Assembly: GCA_028554755.1 (NCBI GenBank)
Contig: JAPTOF010000005.1
Location: 12,491,001 to 12,555,000, forward strand
Reading direction: 5' to 3'
Length of the DNA stretch: 64,000 nt
Source of the DNA: Cordia subcordata
Lineage: Eukaryota > Streptophyta > Magnoliopsida > Boraginales > Cordiaceae
Shown here: positions 21,519 to 34,094 of the stretch, in pieces
Numbering within the stretch: position 1 is the first letter of the stretch
Layout of the letters: each line of letters opens with the position of its first letter
Notes under the pieces: model-generated
Database searches by the model: none
What the model saw: the letters and a program-made list of their open reading frames with translations, nothing else
What the model was told of the DNA's origin: nothing
Made by a program: the position numbers and the translations under genes

Positions 21519-24500
21519 TTAGCATGTCCACGACGTTGATCTTTTAATCACGGGTTTCATTTGCTTGTCCTCCTCCAGAGAAATCATTCCCAAATGTGAA
21601 GGATCCTCCAACATCATCTTTGCCACAAGATACCCTGCAATCGACCAGGTCTGGTACTTCCTGGCTTGTTTACCAATAAATCTTCCAAGCCTCCCGTCAT
21701 AATATTCAGGCCAACCGTCTTTCAGTAAACGGCTCTCAGCAAGATCAATAGCTCGTCTAGCAATTTGTGGCCGTCCGGTCTTGATGCAAGCAGCAGTTAG
21801 CATCCACAAAAGAACTGCATTCATGATGAAAGGAAAGATGTATTGCAATAGTTAACACATGGCTCAAGTTAACCCAAAGAACGAATAGTTAACCAAAACT
21901 ATGGATATGAAGACAGTGTGCTTTCTGCAGGTGAAAACAAAATAAACCAGAGCCAGTCTGCAGTTAGTTAATATCAAACCAACAATTCTAATAAGGAGCC
22001 CTTGTGTCATCTACAATGCTCTATACGAAATATCTTTTAGGATTAAATCCTCGAATGTCATGAACACCATCATTGCAGAAATCAATTGCACTTCCGATAG
22101 CCAAGGTTATCACTTATCTATAACATAGCAGGTGATGAAAAGCATATATATAAAATCAGGAAAGAATTATGGAAGAACCTGGCCAGGATCCTCCATTGTG
22201 GTAACTCCATCTTGTATTTTTAGGATCACAACCTGTTGTAATCCGCCATTCATGACCTTCAATTGCCGGATAAGCTATTTTCAGAGGCATTTCCCCAACC
22301 AACTCCTCCCAACGTGCTTCTATAAGATCCATAATGGCAGATGCTTGCTCAGGAGTGGCAATACAAGATAAAATGGCAATACAGTTGCCTAAAGCAAACC
22401 ATCTAAAATCCATCCTTGCAGGACTAACATTTCCAATAAAGTAACCACCACGGATTGGCATAAAGTCGAATACCCACTCTGGGATGGAATCCGGAATAAC
22501 ATTAAACTTGTTTACAGCAGTATGCGAGTATTCTTCAGTTTTATAGCGATATATATCATTTAATTGCTGGAAGTCAAGCCAGAAATAACTTCTCAGGTGA
22601 AAACTCAAAGCATGCAAGCGCTTTACTATCCTCTCAATGACCTCTTTCCCTTCTGCATCAGGCTTCAGCATTACTAAAGCACATCTCAGTGCCATAAAAA
22701 AGAGTGCTTGAATTTCAATAGGGTATCCATAAATTCCCTGAACACAGACTGCTAGTATTAGAATAGGCAAATATACTTTTAGGAAGGTAGAAAATTAGAA
22801 ATTATGTAGACATAGGACAAGTAACATTTTCACAAATATTGGCAAAAAACAACACAAAAGATTAGAAATATGTAGATATAGGACAAGTAGCATTTTCACA
22901 CACATTGGCAAAAAACAACACAATAATCTCTACCATTTTCTCAAAGTATGTAAATATAGGACAAGTACCATTTTCACATACATGGCAAAAAACAACACAA
23001 TAATCTCTTCCTTTTAATAATGGTATCCCAGGAAATCATGAAGTCTAATACAAATCATACTTTGGTTAGAATGAATATCATGATAAATAAAAGGAATTTG
23101 ATGTAGGTACTACACTGGAGAACTATTATGCACCAATGACCATTAAGCAGAACATGATATGATATCTACTTTACTGAATGATCAGGAGCGTTAGTGTATG
23201 GAGTATTCCACTTAATCAACCCTCACTGAAAGTAAATTATAGTTCTTGAGTTGCACACACCAAAACACAATTAACCAGAGATTTAGTAGAGAGAGCTTGT
23301 ATGGTTGACATCTAATTGGCAGTCAGCCTAAGACAATTTTGTCACAAAATAGGATATAGTAGGGAACCGAGAGCCAGTGGAATCATGTTAGGAGAAACTT
23401 TACTAAGGTAGTCACTGTATATATTGCAGTCTGGCAGATAACAACATAAAGACTCCCATGATGCTTCAAGTATGACAAAATCAGCTAAATAATGCAGAGA
23501 TAAGGCAATTAAGGAAAAAAGACAGAAAAACACGAAGGCGTCATTAATTTATTTAAATTGCCAAAATCTCTTTCTTAGCAAGGATAGGAAATAGCCTTTT
23601 CTTAAGATGAACTTGCACAGAGCCAAGTGACACACAGTGAGATTTTTGATACATCTATGAAGAATTCATGCTTTGCTTCAGAAAACTTGGATGAAACCAT
23701 AGACATCACAGAGTTAAATGACAAAAACTAGAAAAATACTTATTCCAACAGGTACATAATGCCTTGAAATGAGTCCGTCCCTTTCACTAATAGGAAATAG
23801 CAGTTTGGGAACAATGGACATACTCCTTGGTCCTAACTATGCTGCCACATCTAAAATCTATTACCCATCATACATCCATAATATGCCATTACATTATATA
23901 GATCCCTGAGACCTTTAGAGAGTTTGTTACTGTAAAAGTATGATCCTTGACAAGCATATTTAAGGAAAAAGAAGGGGAAGGCAGCATTTTTATTACATTA
24001 CAGTAATACTTCTTAAATTCTACTGACATAGGTAGGACACTTTTAAGAGCAGTGAATAACACCAAATAGTGATGGTAAATCAATTCAAAAACTAAGCTAA
24101 GTGCTCAATGAATCTCAAGGAACTTCCATCATTCCAGCTGCTTTCACCAAGAAACTGACACTCCCAGCATGGCATATACTGTTGTAAGAATGTTGACATG
24201 TAATTGAGTCATTATGCTTCATCTACCAGAGGTCATGCCAGTGCTCCAGTTATCCAAAATTCCCTTTCTATCATTAAAATAAATGGCCTACTTCTGAGCA
24301 TAAGTACTTTTAAGTGACCAGGTAAGTGATAGAGAAGCTATATTTGGTTTGGACATATACACAACTCATTTGTCACAGAAAGAACAATAGAGAAAGTCGA
24401 CAGTTTATAGGACAGATAAAGATGCTCACTTCAGCATCAATTATGAATTGCAGGATTGGAACTATACTAAACACAGTGCTGATCTCATTTTTTGTAAAAC

Positions 24501-26055
24501 TGGCACTAAATGTTTATTTATAAATCATCATTTCATAGAAAGGACAAAACAAATTAGGGAAAAAGGATTACACGTGCTTTATGCATAAAATCAAACAGTT
24601 AGGCTTTAAATATCAGATTTCGTTATCATATTAAAGTCCTAAAAGCCCAACTTGATGTGAAAAGATCAAATGCTGCTACTTCGACAATGTTCCGTGTAAG
24701 GATCTCATTTCAAAACATCAGGACCGAAACTTGTATCGCCAAGGCTTATGCTTAAAACATTGTGAGATGGAATTCAAGCAGATTCAAAATCTTCCAATTC
24801 CTACACTGAGAGGAATGGCTGAATGTGAACTTAAAGAACAATCCTCCAGTTCATCTCTCACATTGGTCTAATATAATAGATTTCAGCAAGTTTATCCTTC
24901 TAGTGGCAAGTCACAAGTGATAGGTACACTCTCCAATTAGACAGGGAAAGGTCAAACATCAGTAGCAATGTCATTATCGGAGGTAAAGACAATTGACGTT
25001 TTTGTAAGAAATGTAGGATGAGAAATCTTACCATTCTCCGATCAATCATGGAACATCCATCGGCACAAAGTAAAGTTGGAAATGTATCGAACCCTTCAGA
25101 CAAGCACAAGGACAATATAAGCCTCATTCCCTTTTGGCACTCAGGTGTTTCAGCAAGAGATAGGTCACCCGTAGATTTTGTATATGCACGAAGAAGGATA
25201 ATCCACCAAAATCCTGAGTCAACTGGAGCAACCCTTCCGATAGCACTCTCACCAAAATCTGCAACTATTGTGTCCGTTTTACGAGTTGGATCATGAAGAA
25301 CTTTGAAACTCGCAGGCATAACCCCTTCCCCAAGCTTGAACCTGTCTATTCTTTTTTCCCACCCTTGAAGCTGTAGCGTCTTCAGAAGGAAGTTCCTAAC
25401 TATGTCAGGTTCACCGTTCATCAGAAAAGCCAGAGCACTTGGCACAAAATCTCGAACAAAAACCTGCTCATCACATAAAAGTTGAGTATACACTTGGATG
25501 GATTGACACTATGATCGGATGAGTTTCAAAAAACATTACTCAATATGGCTTAGGATTAATTTTCTTGGTAAAAGTAGCACCGACCACAGTATAGATCCAG
25601 TCTTATGCAAATATCAGTGTTGAAATAGATACCAAAAGATGCATATATTTGACATGAAAATTTTCACATCTCACCTGATCATAATTCAGAACTTCCTCTG
25701 CACCATGGTCAACTGCAGCAAGTGTACCTACTGGTTGACCCCTAAAATACACCATAGAACGGCGGAGAGCTTCCCAAGCCTCAGCAACAATTGGATGGGG
25801 CTCAAAAGAGTTTCGAGTTGATGAAGCTGGGGTATCGAACCCTGACCGCCCAGGAGAGTAAGTACTCTCATAATGATCTAAACCTCGTGCTAAACCAACG
25901 GATAACTCGCTCAATGACCTTTCATCAAATGATCGCTGTCTTTCTATCTTTAAAATTGGCTTGTCCAGAAGCTTTGAGAAATCACAGTCATCCAATTCAG
26001 ATATGGAGCAATTAGAGCCAACATTTCTAAGTCCAGGCTCTTTAATACCGTCCAT
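21519..26055 (-). CDS. Alkaline/neutral invertase, cytosolic (GH100)
   Basis: Hydrolyses sucrose to glucose and fructose in the cytosol. Four exons join in frame: 25675-26055, 25032-25463, 22179-22737, 21519-21814, all GT-AG, giving 555 residues, close to the 551 of the Arabidopsis CINV1. The N-terminus lacks a transit peptide and has the cytosolic-clade pattern ([17 protein letters not shown], then [18 protein letters not shown]). Family blocks in order: [47 protein letters not shown] (208-227), [66 protein letters not shown]. The C-terminal KRSTSWTC matches the position where CINV1 is phosphorylated and bound by 14-3-3 proteins. No disruption seen. The 2.3 kb intron 2 (22738-25031) holds a three-copy repeat. 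Confidence 0.96.
22793..23006. repeat. Three-copy minisatellite, unit about 70 bp
   Basis: ATAGGACAAGTA-CATTTTCACA followed by TTGGCAAAAAACAACACAA occurs three times (about 22811, 22879, 22959) with spacing of 68 and 80 bp. It lies in invertase intron 2. Confidence 0.85.
23007..25031 (-). other. Rest of invertase intron 2
   Basis: AT-rich intronic sequence with no exon signal. Open frames (23342-23533, 23889-24083, 24326-24523) have no recognisable content. Confidence 0.7.
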
Positions 26056-27567
26056 ACTGAACTCAATCCTTCAACCTATAAATACTCTAATGAACACAAA
26101 ACAATATGCGATTTCAGGGAAAAAAAAAATTGATCAATAAACAGAGTACGCATCATCTTTATATATATTTTTCCTTAGGAAGCAGTTTTTATAGTTCAAA
26201 CCAACAAACCCTCTTCAAGTTGACCCCACCTTGTGGGATAAGGCATCCTGCCTCAGAGTGTAGTACAAGGTCAAAGATTTTAAAACATCGCATAGATACA
26301 CATGTATATAATATATGTATGAACAAAGTCAAATATTCTAGAACATTCATATGCCCAAAATAAATAAATAAATAAAAATACATACCTAAATGAAACATGG
26401 AAGCAAATTGGTTAAACATTTGCATTGCTGAACAAAATGATTCATTTACAATAAAAAAGAAAACGATAATACTTTAAAAGTCTGTACAATCTCATCACAT
26501 TCATATAAACGAGTAACACTAACTTTCTATTTACAAAGAAAATACCACTTTAACTACGAAACTAAAATAATCTTATCCATTTCAGCATTCATGTGTGCAA
26601 ACCCAAAAGGTTCTTTCTTTTTCTTTAATCTTTTCTTTTTCTCCCAAAAAAGGAGACAAACTAATGAAGACTTGTGAGAGTTTTTAAACTGTATTCATTC
26701 AGCTATAACTTAAAAGCCAAGTAAATTGTGTTATCCTCCGGATTTCCTGGTCTGAAACCCAGAAAATAGTGCAGGGTAGCGTTAGGTAAGCCGGCTCTAA
26801 ACCCATGCGGGGCACATGTTATTATGAATTTGAGGCTTCATTTTTGCTTCGGATCGGCAAAAAAAAAAAAGAAAAGAAAAGAAAAGAGACGGAAAAAGAA
26901 AACACTTGAAATACCAACTAACAAATTTGCATATTTCATCCATATCGAATATGAAAAATCCCCCAGCAAAATATATGAAAAACCATAAAACTTTTGAAAA
27001 AAGATTGAATCTTCAAGCGCTAGAATGATCCATTTGAAAAGAAAAATCACATAAAGAGCTCAAATGTACCAAAGAAAGTGACAAAGATCCAACAAAAAAA
27101 AAAAAAAAAACTAACCAGAAAATGTCATAACAATGATAATAATATTCATAAAAAAGATCAAGCCGAAAAAGCAAGCATAGCACAGTAGAGCACAGCACAG
27201 CTCTGGGTTAAGAAAGAGAAACACTTGTAGAGCATTTGCGAAGTTAAATGGAGCAATTGGTTAAGGACAAATCAGATCTATACAGCTGCTTCACAGAAAA
27301 AAAACACAAACACAGCGAGGAGATACCTTGGTAAGAGAGAGATGTGTGAAAAAGAGAGACAGAGAAGGGGAAGAGAGAGACTTCCAGAGAAAGTGTAAGT
27401 CGGAGCGCCGGCGAGATGGCCGGAAAGTTGCCGGAGAAAGCGAAGATGAAGGAATATATATATATATATATCTAGAGAGAGAGAGAAAGAGAGAGAATAT
27501 ACACAGGGGTGAAATGGAGAAAAGGAGAAAAAAAGAGAAAGCTTATTGGAGGTTTGGTATTTATAGA
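26056..27567 (-). promoter_or_regulatory. Invertase 5' leader with a probable UTR intron, and TATA box
   Basis: On the minus strand CTATAAATACC at about 27557-27567 is a good TATA box. The leader then holds a GA/CT-rich microsatellite (27472-27497) and TA repeat (27455-27472). ACCAAG|GTATCT near 27326 is a plausible donor, and a T-rich tract ending in ATTAG near 26090 a plausible acceptor, suggesting a 1.2 kb 5'UTR intron. Only the motifs are seen; transcript ends are inferred. Confidence 0.55.
26216..26275. mobile_element. Possible TS-type SINE fragment
   Basis: TTGACCCCACCTTGTGGGATAAGGC resembles the conserved 3' part of the tRNA-derived SINEs of dicots that contain CCCCAC-TTGTGGGA. The rest of the element is not recognisable. 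Low confidence. Confidence 0.35.
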
Positions 27568-27798
27568 CAGACACACGCTGCAAAATAGAGAGTTTCGGGC
27601 AAAAATTGGAGAGAGAGCGTTTCACCCCCTCCCTTATCCAACTTTTTTGCTGATTGGATTACACTCATTTGACTTTACATCACATGCACGTCTTAATTTT
27701 TGTTTTGTTTCCTAATATCTACTTTTTCAAGCAAGTAAATAAAAAAGTTACGTGTCCCTGTACTTTTTACAAATATATACTTATTATCGAATAAATAA

Positions 27799-28374
27799 GA
27801 GGGTGTTTGTCTTCGTTTCTGTTTTTGTTTTCGGTAAAAATTATTAAAAGCCCTTTAAAAATACTTTAGCGATAAAAGTTAAATATAAACATGCCTCATA
27901 ATTGAGTTCAAATTCAATTCTCTGCCCTGAGTTGAATACCCTCGTCTTAGTTAATATATAGCACAAAAGACATGCTGTATACTTGAAATTTGTCAATTAG
28001 TGGTCAGGGTCCATCATCTAGATTTCTCTTGTTGTCAAAAAAAAAATTAAAAGTAATTAACACTTATAACTAAATGACAAATAATTAAAAAAATATTTGG
28101 ATAAAATGTACTTATAAATTATTAACATATTTAATAAATATGTACTTGTAACACTTGGTGTTTGTTAAAATGAGTAAAAAAGAACTTTTAGTAGAATAAA
28201 GGGGTGTTACTTTTCTTTTATTGAAGGATAGAATTGTATTTTTATGTAGTCAAACTATCTTATTTATAAGTAGTACACGCTTATAAGTAAGTGAAACTTA
28301 CTTGTAAACAAATTTTACCAAATGCATATATTTTTTTTTGTTTAACTTACTTATAAACAAATTCAAACACCCTC
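27799..28374. mobile_element. Tourist-like MITE, 576 bp, TAA target duplication
   Basis: Ends GAGGGTGTTTGTCTTCG and reversed GAGGGTGTTTGAATTTG, with TAA at 27796-27798 and 28375-28377. Inner right sequence ACTTACTTATAAACAA/TTATAAGTAAGTG echoes other copies. A SINE-like segment (27897-28048: GAGTTCAAATTCAATTC ... TTCTCTTGTTGTC plus A-run) appears to sit inside it. Confidence 0.65.
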
Positions 28375-29020
28375 TAAGTATAGTCAAACAAATTCTAAGC
28401 TCACTCGAATATTCTTGAATTTAACTCCTTTTCTGTTTCTCCCATGATTTTTCCTAGTTTGGAAAAACCACATAAGATTAGTGCTTTATATCTCTTGCAC
28501 TCTTTAGAATTAGTTTGTTTCTAATAATAAATAACAAATTTTAGTTAAATTTCATTGTTAATTTAACGTTAATAAATATGATATCATTCTTGTTAAGAAG
28601 ATCATTCTACTTTTTCTCTCTGTGTTTTTTCTTAGTTTTGCTTTTTTAAGTTTGGTGTACATAAAAAAAGGCAACCGCGTTTTACGTGCAGAAGAGGAGT
28701 TCAATTGCTGGGTTGGTTGGTTGGTGAGGCTGGAAAGTCCAAGTCCAACACGAGCGACGAGGAAATTGCCGGGAAGTCAACGTGGACACAAAACGACGCT
28801 GTTTTGGAGATTCCTCATTTCCCCGATTTGAGGGATGACGTGAGCTTCCTGCAACTTGTCTTCTAAGAGATTTTTCTTTGTTTGCTTTTCTGTTTTTATT
28901 TAATAATCCCTGTGCTCTCACACTTTTTCCCTCCGTCTGGCTCTTGGCTGTCCCATTTGGACCTTTTCATCATTTATCGCATATGTAACGTAGCAATTAA
29001 TTCCATTTGGCTGAAGCTAA
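28375..29020. other. Intergenic, no gene seen
   Basis: Short frames on both strands at 28622-28921 overlap a less AT-rich patch (GAGGCTGGAAAGTCC...). They share no recognisable domain and are not called. Confidence 0.45.
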
Positions 29021-29438
29021 GAGCCCGTTTGGCTAAAGCTTATAAGCTAAAAAGAAAAATCTACATGTTTGGTAAGTGAATTTTTAAACTGCTTGTTGGA
29101 GCTTAAAAGCTGACAAAAAAAAGAAAGAAAGAAAGTTTACATGGACCAACTTCTTGCTTTTGCAGCTTATAAGTAGATGGGTTTGATCATTTATAAGGAA
29201 TTTTTTGTCCTTCAAAAGTTTAATCTTCTGATAATTTATAATTATTAGTATATCTTTTTTAGTCATTATAATTACTATTAATACTTGTGAGCACTAATTT
29301 ATCAAATATGTTAACAACTTATAAACACATACTATCTAAACACATCTGTACTTATTTATCATTTGCTTATAAACAACTTTGTGCTCATAAACACAAATTA
29401 CTTATAAGCACTTAAAATAAGGTTATCCAAATGGGTTC
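29021..29438. mobile_element. Tourist-like MITE, 418 bp, TAA target duplication
   Basis: Ends GAGCCCGTTTGGCTAAAGC and reversed GAACCCATTTGGATAACC with TAA at 29018-29020 and 29439-29441. The left end is followed by TTATAAGCTAAAAAG, the right preceded by ACTTATAAGCACTTAAAA, in the same style as other local copies. Confidence 0.7.
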
Positions 29439-30196
29439 TAAGTCATCCAATAGGAACTAGATTACATCCATACAATGGATGAGAAAATGCATAGTTTTAA
29501 TATTTCTATTTATTACTAATAAACATTTTTATTTTTTATATAAGGATGAAATACAATTATATTCTTTAAAATTTAATTCTTGATAAGATTTCAACACTAG
29601 TAATGTTTGTAATTGAGTAAAACGTTTAAATTATTTATTAGAATTCTTTAGTAATTAAAATATTTAAATTAAAAAGTAGAATAAAAAACTGATATAAGAA
29701 AAAGGTAACGAAAAATTTATAAATATTATTTTTAGATAGAAAATAGTATTATTGTGATTATATATATATATATATAAATTTTTTGAAAAGAAAACATTCT
29801 ATGAAATAATAATACGTGACATTTTTAAAAAACTTAAATTCTAGTTTGTACAATATTTTGATAACCGCATTGTCTCGATTTTTTCCCTTGTTTGGCATTC
29901 TTTAGAACCAAATGAAATGATTTATTTGGAAGGTTCATTGGTGGGGTCAATATTTATTGCACTACATCTTAAATTTGTATCCTTAAACGTGTCCCGTGGG
30001 AGGAAGAATTTGGACAAGTGTCAAATTTGATCGAAATCGTGTGAATTTGGTGTGTCTATGTTGACCACATAATGTACGTTTAAGGGTATACATAATTTGG
30101 TTTTATTTGATTTTGATTATATTCAAACCAAATAAAATTATTTGGTTTAACATTTAAAAGAAATCAATTGGTGTTTTTATCATATATATATATTTA
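29439..30196. other. Intergenic, AT-rich; right end is a GGTTTGGTTT-type repeat
   Basis: No gene. 30087-30196 contains TTTGGTTTTATTTGATTTTG and CAAACCAAATAAAATTATTT. Similar TTTGGTTTGATT sequence resumes after the Helitron cluster at 33503-33715, so these two parts may be one older repeat split by the Helitrons. Confidence 0.45.
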
Positions 30197-30202
30197 TTTA
30201 TA

Positions 30203-32451
30203 TCTATTACTATAATATAAAACAGGCCCTGTTGAATGTCATGTTGCCATGTGTCGCTACTACTTTGTTGCCACATGTTTGCTGCTTAATAATGTTAAAA
30301 AAAATACATAGCTATCCTTTTCTTTAAAAGATTTTTCATAGATGGTCTTCTTTTTCTAGAAATTTCCTTTCTCATTATATTTTATTTTTCGATTTAATTT
30401 ATCCGTAATTACAAAATCTTAACTCTTCCTATTTTCAAAATTATAAATGTATATGGACATTACAGGTCCTACAACTAAATCACTTAGTTGTTATTCAATT
30501 CGATTTCTTCCCTTTTTATACACTAAAAAATCTTTCCTTTTTATTCTCCATATATTATTTACACTTAATCATTAACCTAAAATCAATGTTAAATCATTAT
30601 TTTAGTGTCATATTTCAACTCATACATTCCAATATCACGCATGGTAATCCAGATTTGCTTCTCTTTTGTTTTAGATACTCGCAATCCGATCGATTCTTTT
30701 TATATCACCACAATTTTTTCGTAATTCAACGGGGTCTGTTTTACACTATAGTATAGAAATATAGATTAAATATATTTTTAGAAAATGGAGGCAAGCCTTC
30801 CTTCCATTTTAAGAAGAATATGTAAAAATGAAAAATTTTTCAAAATTCTTTTCTAATCTATAATTTAATTTTAGACTCTAGATGTAATTCTGCCAATTAA
30901 CAAATATATATGAACTTAACTACTTAAAATATTATCATATATATTGCAGTCTAATCATTATCTATACTATAGTATAAAACAGACCCCGTTGAATATTATG
31001 TTGCCATGTGTTGTTATTACTTTGTTGCCACGTGTTTACTGCTTAATAATATTAATGTTAAAAAAATGAGTAGCTGTCCTTTAAAAAAAAAAAATTCCAT
31101 AGATGGCCTTCCTTTTCTAAAATTTTCTTTTTTTTTTTTTATATTTGATTTTTTGATTTAATTACTTCGTAATTATAGAATCTTAACTCTTTCGATTTTC
31201 AAAATTGTAAATATATATGGATATTACAAGTTTGTTGCCTACAACTAAATCATTTAGTTGTTGTTCAATTTGATTTACCCTTTTCGTGCACTAAAAAATC
31301 ATTCCTTTTTCTTCTCCATATATTATTTACAATTAATCAGTAGCCTAAAATCATAGTTAAATCATTATTTTAGTGTCATATTTTAGCTCATACATTCCAA
31401 TTTCATGCATAGCAACTCAGATTTGCTTTCATTTTGTTCTAGATACTCGCAATTCGATCAATTCCTTTTCTGTCACTACAATTTCTCTGGAATTCCAAAT
31501 TGTAATGTCTCGCAAATTTCAAATTTGTGCATGTATATGATAATCACATGTATACATGTGATTATCTTAGAAAATTGACAGTATACATGTAATTATCTTA
31601 GAAAATAGAGGTAAGCCTTCCTTCCATTTTAATAAGAATATGTAAAAATGAAAGATTTTTCAAAATCTTTTTCTAATCTATAATTTAATTTTAGACCCTA
31701 AACATAATTATGTCAATTGACAAATATATATGAACTTGACTACTTAAAATGTTATATACATATATTGCAGTCTAATCATTATATGGTATTTAAAGCATAG
31801 TAACATCATTAATCTCTATTTGCTTTTGTAAAATATAACAAGTTATTGTAGGTCATATGGAAAAGTTGGTTTTAATACTGTTAAGCTATTTGTAGTAATA
31901 GGCTTTTTTCACTATATGGTTGCAAATCTCTTTATTAGGTAGGTCTAATTTTTTTTCCAATACAATGTTATATTATTAACAGTATGTGTATTATTATTAT
32001 TATTTAATCTATTAAAATTAGTTCATATAATTTGTTTGGAACATTTAGATGGATAAAAAATTAAATCTTTCAACCTACATATGGTACATTCTGTGCAATC
32101 GCACTGGTGACATACTTGTATGGTATATAAAGCATAGTAACATTATTAATTTCTATTTGCTTTGGTAAAATATAACAAGTTATCGTAGGTCATATGAAAA
32201 AATTGGTTTTAATATTGCTCAGCTATTTGTAGCAATAGGTTTTTTCCACTATATGATTGCAAATCTTTTTATTAGGTAGGTCAAAATTTTTTTTTCCAAT
32301 ACAATGTTATTTTATTAACCTAACGTGTATTCTTATTATTTGATCTAAAAATTAGTTCATATAATTTGTTTGAAACATTTACATGGATAAAAATTAAATC
32401 TTTCTACCTACATATGGCACATCCTGTGCAATTACACAGGTGACATACTAG
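30203..32451 (+). mobile_element. Helitron A (non-autonomous), split by Helitron B
   Basis: Starts TCTATTACTATAATATAAAA after an A (30202). Ends in a hairpin CCTGTG...CACAGG followed by TGACATACTAG and a T (32452), the CTRR-type Helitron end with A|T insertion. Helitron B (30961-32118) interrupts it; removing B leaves 1,091 bp. Internal sequence matches B along its length (GTTGCCATGTG near the 5' end, GTAACAT-ATTAAT-TCTATTTGCTTT near the 3' end). No RepHel coding. Confidence 0.8.
30961..32118 (+). mobile_element. Helitron B (non-autonomous), nested in Helitron A
   Basis: Starts TCTATACTATAGTATAAAAC directly after ...CTAATCATTA (30960) and ends ...GGTGACATACTTG before TATGGTATATAAAGC (32119). 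Within B the uninterrupted counterpart reads CTAATCATTATATGGTATTTAAAGC (about 31772-31796), which shows exactly where A was split, between A and T. 1,158 bp, same family as A, no coding capacity. The 3' hairpin (TTCTGTGCAATCGCACTGG) is degenerate. Confidence 0.85.
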
Positions 32452-32941
32452 TTATATTATATAGAAGAATCTACTTCAATATAATATTGACAAGTGTTGC
32501 ACAAATATAAAGACAAGCGTCGCACAAATATAACTCTCTGTTATGTACTTCTATTTTCAAGTCTCAATCTGTGACTATTCAAGTATTGAAACTTTAATTG
32601 CACCTCATCCAATCGTCAAAATTAATACTAAAATTTATTCAAAATTGCCTTATTTAGTGAGATTTATATTGATTTACTAATTTATTTTAATATTTACATA
32701 TTACAACAAAAAACCATGATACGCAATCTGGATTAATTGTATATATCTATGGTAACTTACTAATTTAGTTCCTATCAAATGTTGACCTATTTTAATTGAT
32801 TTCTTTTACTATATATAAAAAATAGTGCTATATATATGGTAAAATACAATTTATTGCAATGTTTAGTAATATAAAATACATACTTAAAAAAAAACCAATA
32901 ATATATTTCGCAACTCGTGCATAGCACGGATGTTAGACTAG
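32452..32941 (+). mobile_element. Helitron C, 5' tip probably split off by Helitron A
   Basis: The body begins TTATATTATATAGAAGAATC, which matches the 5' end of Helitron D minus its first six bases. TTTATA just left of Helitron A (30197-30202) could be those six bases. The 3' end has hairpin TCGTGCATAGCACGGA, then TGTTAGACTAG and a T. No coding capacity. Confidence 0.6.
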
Positions 32942-32945
32942 TGTA

Positions 32946-33494
32946 TCTATACTATATTATATAGAAGAACTCTTTGCAATATAATAATGACAAGTGTCGC
33001 ATAAATAACATTCTTAACATTTTTTTTTGCCACGTGGCACTCTTATATTATGTTTAGTTGTGAAAATCGTGTTTTATTTTAATGAGATTTACATTGATTT
33101 ACTAATTTATTTTAATATTTACATATTACATTTCAAAATTATGGCAGTTGTAGACATCTATAGTAACTCTCTAATTTAGTTGTTATCAAATCGGGACATA
33201 TTTTAATTGATATATTTTTCTTATTCTAATCTTCTTTCCATATTTCTATACTACTTTCCCTTAGTAATTTTAATGTAAATCATTTTACCAAATGCTTTAA
33301 TTATTCATATTTTGTTTTGTAATTTAACTCAAATTACATAATTTAATTATTTGAATCTATATTTTTGTAATTATTTAGAAATAATAATGACACTTATTTC
33401 AATATAATGCCACTTATCTTAATTTTTTTGAAATAATACTATGCATATAAAATAAGATTTTGTTTCCCCGTGCAATGCACGGGTGATTGACTAG
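32946..33494 (+). mobile_element. Helitron D (non-autonomous), complete, 549 bp
   Basis: Starts TCTATACTATATTATATAGA after an A. Ends with the perfect hairpin CCCGTGC-AAT-GCACGGG, then TGATTGACTAG and a T. These are the textbook Helitron termini. It sits four bases after the end of Helitron C. Interior AT-rich, no coding capacity. Confidence 0.85.
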
Positions 33495-33894
33495 TATATA
33501 TATATAACCAAACCAAATTAACATAAAATTAAGAATAAAAATAGTTCGATTTGGTTTGATTTAATTTGAATATTTACTTTGAATCAAACCAAATAAGTTG
33601 GTTTTCGTTTGAAAGTAATCAGTTGGTTTTTAATTATGTAAAATAATCAAATTAACTCTAATTTTTTAATTAGTTTAGATTGATTTGGTCGATTTAATCT
33701 AACCCTTGTTTACTCCTATATACGCTAACTGAGTTTTGTTTTACTCCTATTTCTCTTTTTACCTTGAAAAAATCTGGTCTTTTAGTAATATGCATGGTAT
33801 ATTCTCTTTTTACCATGTGGCCAACGTCGTTAAGTTTGCACTTTTTGTTCTCAACCCTCAAAAATTATCCCACAGGCCACACCAATAGTCAACG
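33495..33894. other. Flanking repeat and intergenic sequence
   Basis: TTTGGTTTGATTTAATTTG and AACCAAACCAAATTAAC phrases continue the repeat seen at 30087-30196. No gene. Confidence 0.4.
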
Positions 33895-34094
33895 AAGGCA
33901 TTTTGTTAATTCTTTTTCCTATCATGCAACCTAAATGATATTACATCTCGTTAATTACGCAAAAATCTTCAAGGTTGTCACACTTTTCTTAATTGAGGCA
34001 TTTTGTTAATTCTTTTTCCCATCATGCAACCTAAATGATATTACATCTCGTTAATTACACAAAAATCTTCAAGGTTGTCGCACTTTTTTTAATT
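33895..34094. repeat. Recent tandem duplication, unit 100 bp
   Basis: GGCATTTTGTTAATTCTTTT ... TTCAAGGTTGTC-CACTTTT occurs at 33897 and 33997 with only a few differences. Near-identity suggests a young event. No coding role. Confidence 0.9.

Noticed and set aside
27328..27715. Plus-strand Arg/Glu-rich frames
   Set aside because: Derived from a GA microsatellite in the invertase leader.
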